From the NCBI GenBank assembly GCA_029976065.1, contig JARKNV010000060.1, positions 1 to 52,269 on the forward strand: a stretch of DNA of 52,269 nt, in the 5' to 3' direction. A model generated the notes under the pieces. It was not told the origin of the DNA. It ran no database searches and saw nothing but the letters and a program-made list of their open reading frames with translations. Positions within the stretch are counted from its first letter, which is position 1. Every line of letters starts with the position of its first letter. Made by a program: the position numbers and the translations under genes. The stretch is from Selenomonadales bacterium (GTDB lineage Bacteria > Bacillota > Negativicutes > Sporomusales > UBA7701). Below are positions 49,466 through 52,269 of the stretch, one piece after another.

Positions 49466-50707
49466 ATGCTGTCGCGGCGGGAATTCCTCAAACTCTGCCT
49501 GACGGCCACGACCGCCACCGGCCTTGCCGGACTGCTGCTCCCCGCTCTCAGGCAGGCCGGCGCCCAGAGCGCCCTGCCGAGGCCGCCCGTCATCTGGCTC
49601 GAACTCGGCTCCTGCACCGGCGAGAGCGTATCCCTCGACAACATCCGCAACCCTAACTTCTATCAGCTGCTCACCGAATTCCTCGACCTCCGCTACCACT
49701 GGGTGTTCAACACCGTCCACGGCGACGCCGCCGTACGCGTGCTTCTGGACACCGTCGAAAAAGAAGCCGGCAACTTCTGGCTGGTCGTCGAAGGCTCCGT
49801 AATGACCGCCGCCGGCGGCCGCTACAACCACGTCTTCACCCGCAACGGCGAAATGGTCACCGGTCTGGCGGCCCTCAAGGAATTTGCCCCCAAGGCCCGT
49901 CACATCATTGCCGTCGGCGACTGCGCCGCCTTCGGCGGGCCGGCGGCCGCCCACCCCAACCCCGGTGGCGCCAAAGGCGTCTGGGACGTCGTCACCGACC
50001 GCGTCGTCGTCAATATCCCCGGCTGCCCCAGCCACCCCGACTGGATGGCCGGCACCTTCAGCCACCTGCTCCTTTACGGCCTCCCCGAGCTCGACGCCTA
50101 CAACCGTCCCAAACTCTTCTTCAGCCGCACCATCCACGACCAATGCCAGCGCCGCCAGCAGTTCGAGGACGGCGTCTTCGCCGCCTTCCCCGGCGGGGAC
50201 GGCTGTCTCTACAAAGTCGGCTGCAAAGGCCCCGTCACCCACGCCGACTGCCCCTATCGCCAGTGGAACAACGCCGTCAACTGGCCGGTCCGGGCCGGAA
50301 CGCCCTGTATCGGCTGCGCCAGCCCCCACTTCCCCGACGGCCTGACGCCCTTCTACAACCATCTCCCCGACCTCAAAACCCGCGCCGTCTCCGCCAGCGT
50401 CAAAAAAATCGGCGCCGCCTTCGCCGCCCTCGGGATCGGCGCCGTCGCCACCCACCTCGCCGCCGGCGTCTTCGCCCGCCGCATCCACCAACACTACCTC
50501 GACGGCACCAAACCCAGCGACCCCACCCCGCCGGAAAACCTCGCCCAGGTCAAACAAGAACTCGACGACCTCATCCGCCAGCAGAACGCCCTCCTGAGCG
50601 AAGCCAGACAACTCGAAACCCAGAAACCCCGCCGGCGGAAAAAATCCTGGCTGCGGCGCATCCTCGGCTTCTGGCGGACCGAGGACAAAACCGGAAAGGA
50701 CAAATAA
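49466..50707 (+). CDS. [NiFe] hydrogenase small subunit, Tat-exported, with C-terminal anchor
   Basis: 413 aa. Tat signal SRREFLKLC (3-11). Proximal-cluster site reads GSCTGES (C50, E53), where CTGC is usual; the other proximal ligands DCAAFGG and IPGCPSHPDW are present. Distal site HDQC...CLYKVGC and medial site ADCPYRQW...PCIGCASPHFPD are intact. The C terminus adds a membrane helix (about 315-335), then about 75 residues with a coiled-coil (LAQVKQELDDLIRQQNALL) and a very basic segment (KPRRRKKSWLRR), probably cytoplasmic. It carries electrons from the Ni-Fe site to the membrane. TAATG overlap with the large subunit. Confidence 0.9.
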   Translation: MLSRREFLKLCLTATTATGLAGLLLPALRQAGAQSALPRPPVIWLELGSCTGESVSLDNIRNPNFYQLLTEFLDLRYHWVFNTVHGDAAVRVLLDTVEKEAGNFWLVVEGSVMTAAGGRYNHVFTRNGEMVTGLAALKEFAPKARHIIAVGDCAAFGGPAAAHPNPGGAKGVWDVVTDRVVVNIPGCPSHPDWMAGTFSHLLLYGLPELDAYNRPKLFFSRTIHDQCQRRQQFEDGVFAAFPGGDGCLYKVGCKGPVTHADCPYRQWNNAVNWPVRAGTPCIGCASPHFPDGLTPFYNHLPDLKTRAVSASVKKIGAAFAALGIGAVATHLAAGVFARRIHQHYLDGTKPSDPTPPENLAQVKQELDDLIRQQNALLSEARQLETQKPRRRKKSWLRRILGFWRTEDKTGKDK

Positions 50708-52110
50708 TGGCCAGAAAGACCATCTTCCCCATGACCCGTATCCACGAGCCCATCAGGATCGACGTCGAAATAGAAAACGGCCGGGTGAGCGACGCCTGGA
50801 TCAGCAGCCACCTCTACCGCGGCTGGGAGCAAATGATGATCGGCCGCGACATCCGCGACGCCATCCTCTTCACCCAGCGCATCTGCGGCATCTGCTCCAC
50901 CGCCCACGCCGTCGCCGACGTCCTCGCCCTCCAGCAAGCCACCGGCCTCGCCCCCACCGTCAATGGCCAGCACCTCATCAATCTCATCCTCGCCGCCGAC
51001 ACCATCCAGAACCATCTCCGCCACTTCTATCTCCTCACCCTGCCCGACTACGCCGCCGGCCCCGACATGCCCCCCTGGACGCCCCGCCCCGCCAAGCCCG
51101 ACCTGCGCCTGCCCGCCAAGGTCAACGCCGTCCTCGTCGACCACCTCCCCGCCGGGATCGCCGTATCGGCCCGCGCCCACGAACTGCTCGCCCTGTTCGG
51201 CGCCAAGGCCCCCCACCAGCAGACCATCATGGTTACCGGTGTAACCCAGCAGCTCAACGCCGATAATATCAAGGCCGCTGCCGCGCTGCTCAGGGAAATC
51301 CGCTACTTCGTCGAAGGCGTATACCTCCCCGACGCCCAGACGATCGCCGCCTATTACCCCGACTACCACGCCATCGGCAAAAGCGGCGGCAACTTCATAT
51401 CCTTCGGCATGTTCCCCGAGCCGGTCACCGGCCGGCGGGCCCTCAAGGCCGGCGTGCGGTTCGCCGACGGCGCCGCCGAGGAGCTTGACGTCACCCAGAT
51501 AAATGAGGACGTCCGCTATGGCTGGTACCGCGAAGGAACCGGCGGCCGGCCGGATGCCGAAAGCACCGTCCCCGACCCGGATAAGCCCGGTGCCTACTCC
51601 TGGACCAAGGCCCCCCGCTATAAAGGCCTGTCCTTCGAAAGCGGCCCCATGCCGCGGGCGATAATTAACGGCGAATACCGGGGACCGGGGATCGGCGTGG
51701 CCGACCGCATCGTCGCCCGCGCCCAGGAAACCCTTAAATTCTGCCGTCTCGCCGAAGACTGGATCGCCCGCCTCGTCCCCGGCCAACCCACCCTCCAGCC
51801 CTACACCCTGCCGCCGCAGGGGGAAGGCGCCGGCCTCACCGACGTCATGCGCGGCGTCCTCGGCCATTGGATCAAATTCGCCGTCGGGAAAATCAGCCAT
51901 CATCAAATCATCACCCCCACCGCCTGGAAATTCTCCCCCCGCGACGCCAGCGGCCGACGGGGGGCGGTCGAACAGGCCCTCATCGGCACCCCCGTCGCCG
52001 ACAGCGACGGCTTGGTCGAGGTGGGCAGGGTGGTGCGGTCGTTCGACCCCTGTTTCACCTGCGCCGTCCACGTGATTAATGCCCCAGGGGCGAAGCCCCT
52101 GGTAGTTTAG
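50707..52110 (+). CDS. [NiFe] hydrogenase large (catalytic) subunit
   Basis: 467 aa. Nickel ligands: N-terminal RICGICSTAH (C60, C63) and C-terminal DPCFTCAVH (C449, C452). The 12 residues after H455 should be removed by a maturation endopeptidase after Ni insertion; neither that protease nor hyp genes are in view. Oxidises H2 outside the cytoplasmic membrane, being piggy-backed through Tat with the small subunit. ATG 50707 overlaps the preceding stop. Group 1-like by layout; subgroup not determined. No cytochrome b gene follows: repeat R7 begins at the stop codon. Confidence 0.95.
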   Translation: MARKTIFPMTRIHEPIRIDVEIENGRVSDAWISSHLYRGWEQMMIGRDIRDAILFTQRICGICSTAHAVADVLALQQATGLAPTVNGQHLINLILAADTIQNHLRHFYLLTLPDYAAGPDMPPWTPRPAKPDLRLPAKVNAVLVDHLPAGIAVSARAHELLALFGAKAPHQQTIMVTGVTQQLNADNIKAAAALLREIRYFVEGVYLPDAQTIAAYYPDYHAIGKSGGNFISFGMFPEPVTGRRALKAGVRFADGAAEELDVTQINEDVRYGWYREGTGGRPDAESTVPDPDKPGAYSWTKAPRYKGLSFESGPMPRAIINGEYRGPGIGVADRIVARAQETLKFCRLAEDWIARLVPGQPTLQPYTLPPQGEGAGLTDVMRGVLGHWIKFAVGKISHHQIITPTAWKFSPRDASGRRGAVEQALIGTPVADSDGLVEVGRVVRSFDPCFTCAVHVINAPGAKPLVV

Positions 52111-52229
52111 CGGCCGTCCAGCAGCCCCCATCTGCGGCGTTGTTCCTCAAAGCGCGTGCTTGCGTACAAAACGAGTACGCGGCGCGCGTTTCCGGTACGC
52201 CTTGCATCAGGGGGCTTATGAACGGCCGC
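52110..52229 (+). repeat. 3'-UTR palindromic element, copy R7
   Basis: Outer arms GCGGCCGT (52110-52117) / ACGGCCGC (52222-52229), 5x5 internal loop, second arms AGCCCCC / GGGGGCT, cores CATCTGCGGCG (52129) and CGCCTTGCATC. Central arm GCGCGTGCTTGCGTAC / GTACGCGGCGCGCGTTT. Begins at the last base of the large-subunit stop. The last 40 bases (A-rich, then AAAAAAGCCGCG) may start a terminator that runs off the window. Confidence 0.88.
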
Positions 52230-52269
52230 GTGCCAATTCTAAAGAAAAAGAAAAAAGCCGCGAATCATC

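Noticed and set aside
17561..52229. CRISPR array interpretation of the recurrent intergenic repeats
   Set aside because: Copies are kilobases apart, 74-178 bp and structurally variable. There is no regular spacer spacing and no cas genes.
1..52269. Prophage, insertion sequence, integrase, toxin-antitoxin or defence genes
   Set aside because: No transposase, integrase, phage structural, restriction or toxin-like coding sequence was recognised anywhere in the window. The only mobile-like DNA is the short palindromic element.

Overview
The window looks like a chromosomal segment of a GC-rich, endospore-forming anaerobe. I infer an acetogen or fermenter of the Negativicutes/Sporomusaceae type and cannot name a species. 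The grounds are: two CotF-like spore coat genes; a trimeric NAD-linked [FeFe] hydrogenase; a Tat-exported [NiFe] hydrogenase; a complete glutamate-to-uroporphyrinogen/siroheme operon with a fused CobA-HemD; FchA-type cyclodeaminase; and low-GC sigma-A promoters between very GC-rich genes with SD-driven starts (AGGAGG, often GTG or TTG).

Layout. 1-186: end of an initiator tRNA, a 5S rRNA and its terminator. 187-6036: minus-strand amino-acid block (IlvD/Edd-family dehydratase, D-cysteine desulfhydrase, two different SLC1/DAACS symporters). 6225-11534: plus-strand aspartate racemase, ApbE flavinyltransferase, a CbiM/small membrane/CbiQ/CbiO cobalt-or-nickel ECF transporter behind a strong promoter and long leader, and a Nudix hydrolase. 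11635-13442: minus-strand divergent LarA homologue and a small unknown. 13795-19659: plus-strand cell-envelope and housekeeping genes (GH18 lipoprotein, DJ-1/PfpI, thiamine-binding protein, CopZ-like chaperone, LytR-CpsA-Psr protein, PBP2). 19897-26558: tetrapyrrole operon (precorrin-2 dehydrogenase, HemA, HemC, CobA-HemD, HemB, HemL). 26737-29673: M20 amidohydrolase, DUF3311-type protein and sodium:solute symporter. 30140-33640: hydCBA [FeFe] hydrogenase. 33944-35686: GGDEF cyclase and a Crp-like regulator. 35876-38008: minus-strand FtsA-like ATPase with tandem beta-grasp modules. 38215-44187: Zn-finger miniprotein, FchA, split LysO, Tex (minus), MATE, small membrane protein. 44258-48809: HD-GYP (minus), coat genes, Fur-family regulator plus a 35-aa rubredoxin-like protein, DeoC, MA-type metallopeptidase, small unknown (minus). 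48947-52110: membrane protein plus [NiFe] hydrogenase small and large subunits.

The most striking signal is not a protein. Seven copies (74-178 bp) of an imperfect palindromic element lie in the window, with cores CATCTGCGGCG and GCGCCTTGCATCTG. All seven begin within about 17 nt after a plus-strand stop codon, all are in the same sense orientation, and five are directly followed by an intrinsic-type terminator. The ten minus-strand genes carry none in their own orientation. This fits a transcribed 3'-UTR structural element, or a mobile palindrome with a very specific insertion rule. Other points: a [NiFe] small subunit with Glu replacing a proximal-cluster Cys, a LarA homologue lacking the known catalytic and cofactor-tethering residues, and a hydrogenase promoter region rich in TGTGA-type half-sites near a Crp-like regulator predicted to read TGTGA.

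Limits: assignments rest on reading motifs in the translated sequence. No database search, folding or phylogeny was run. The long antisense ORFs are treated as GC-driven shadows.
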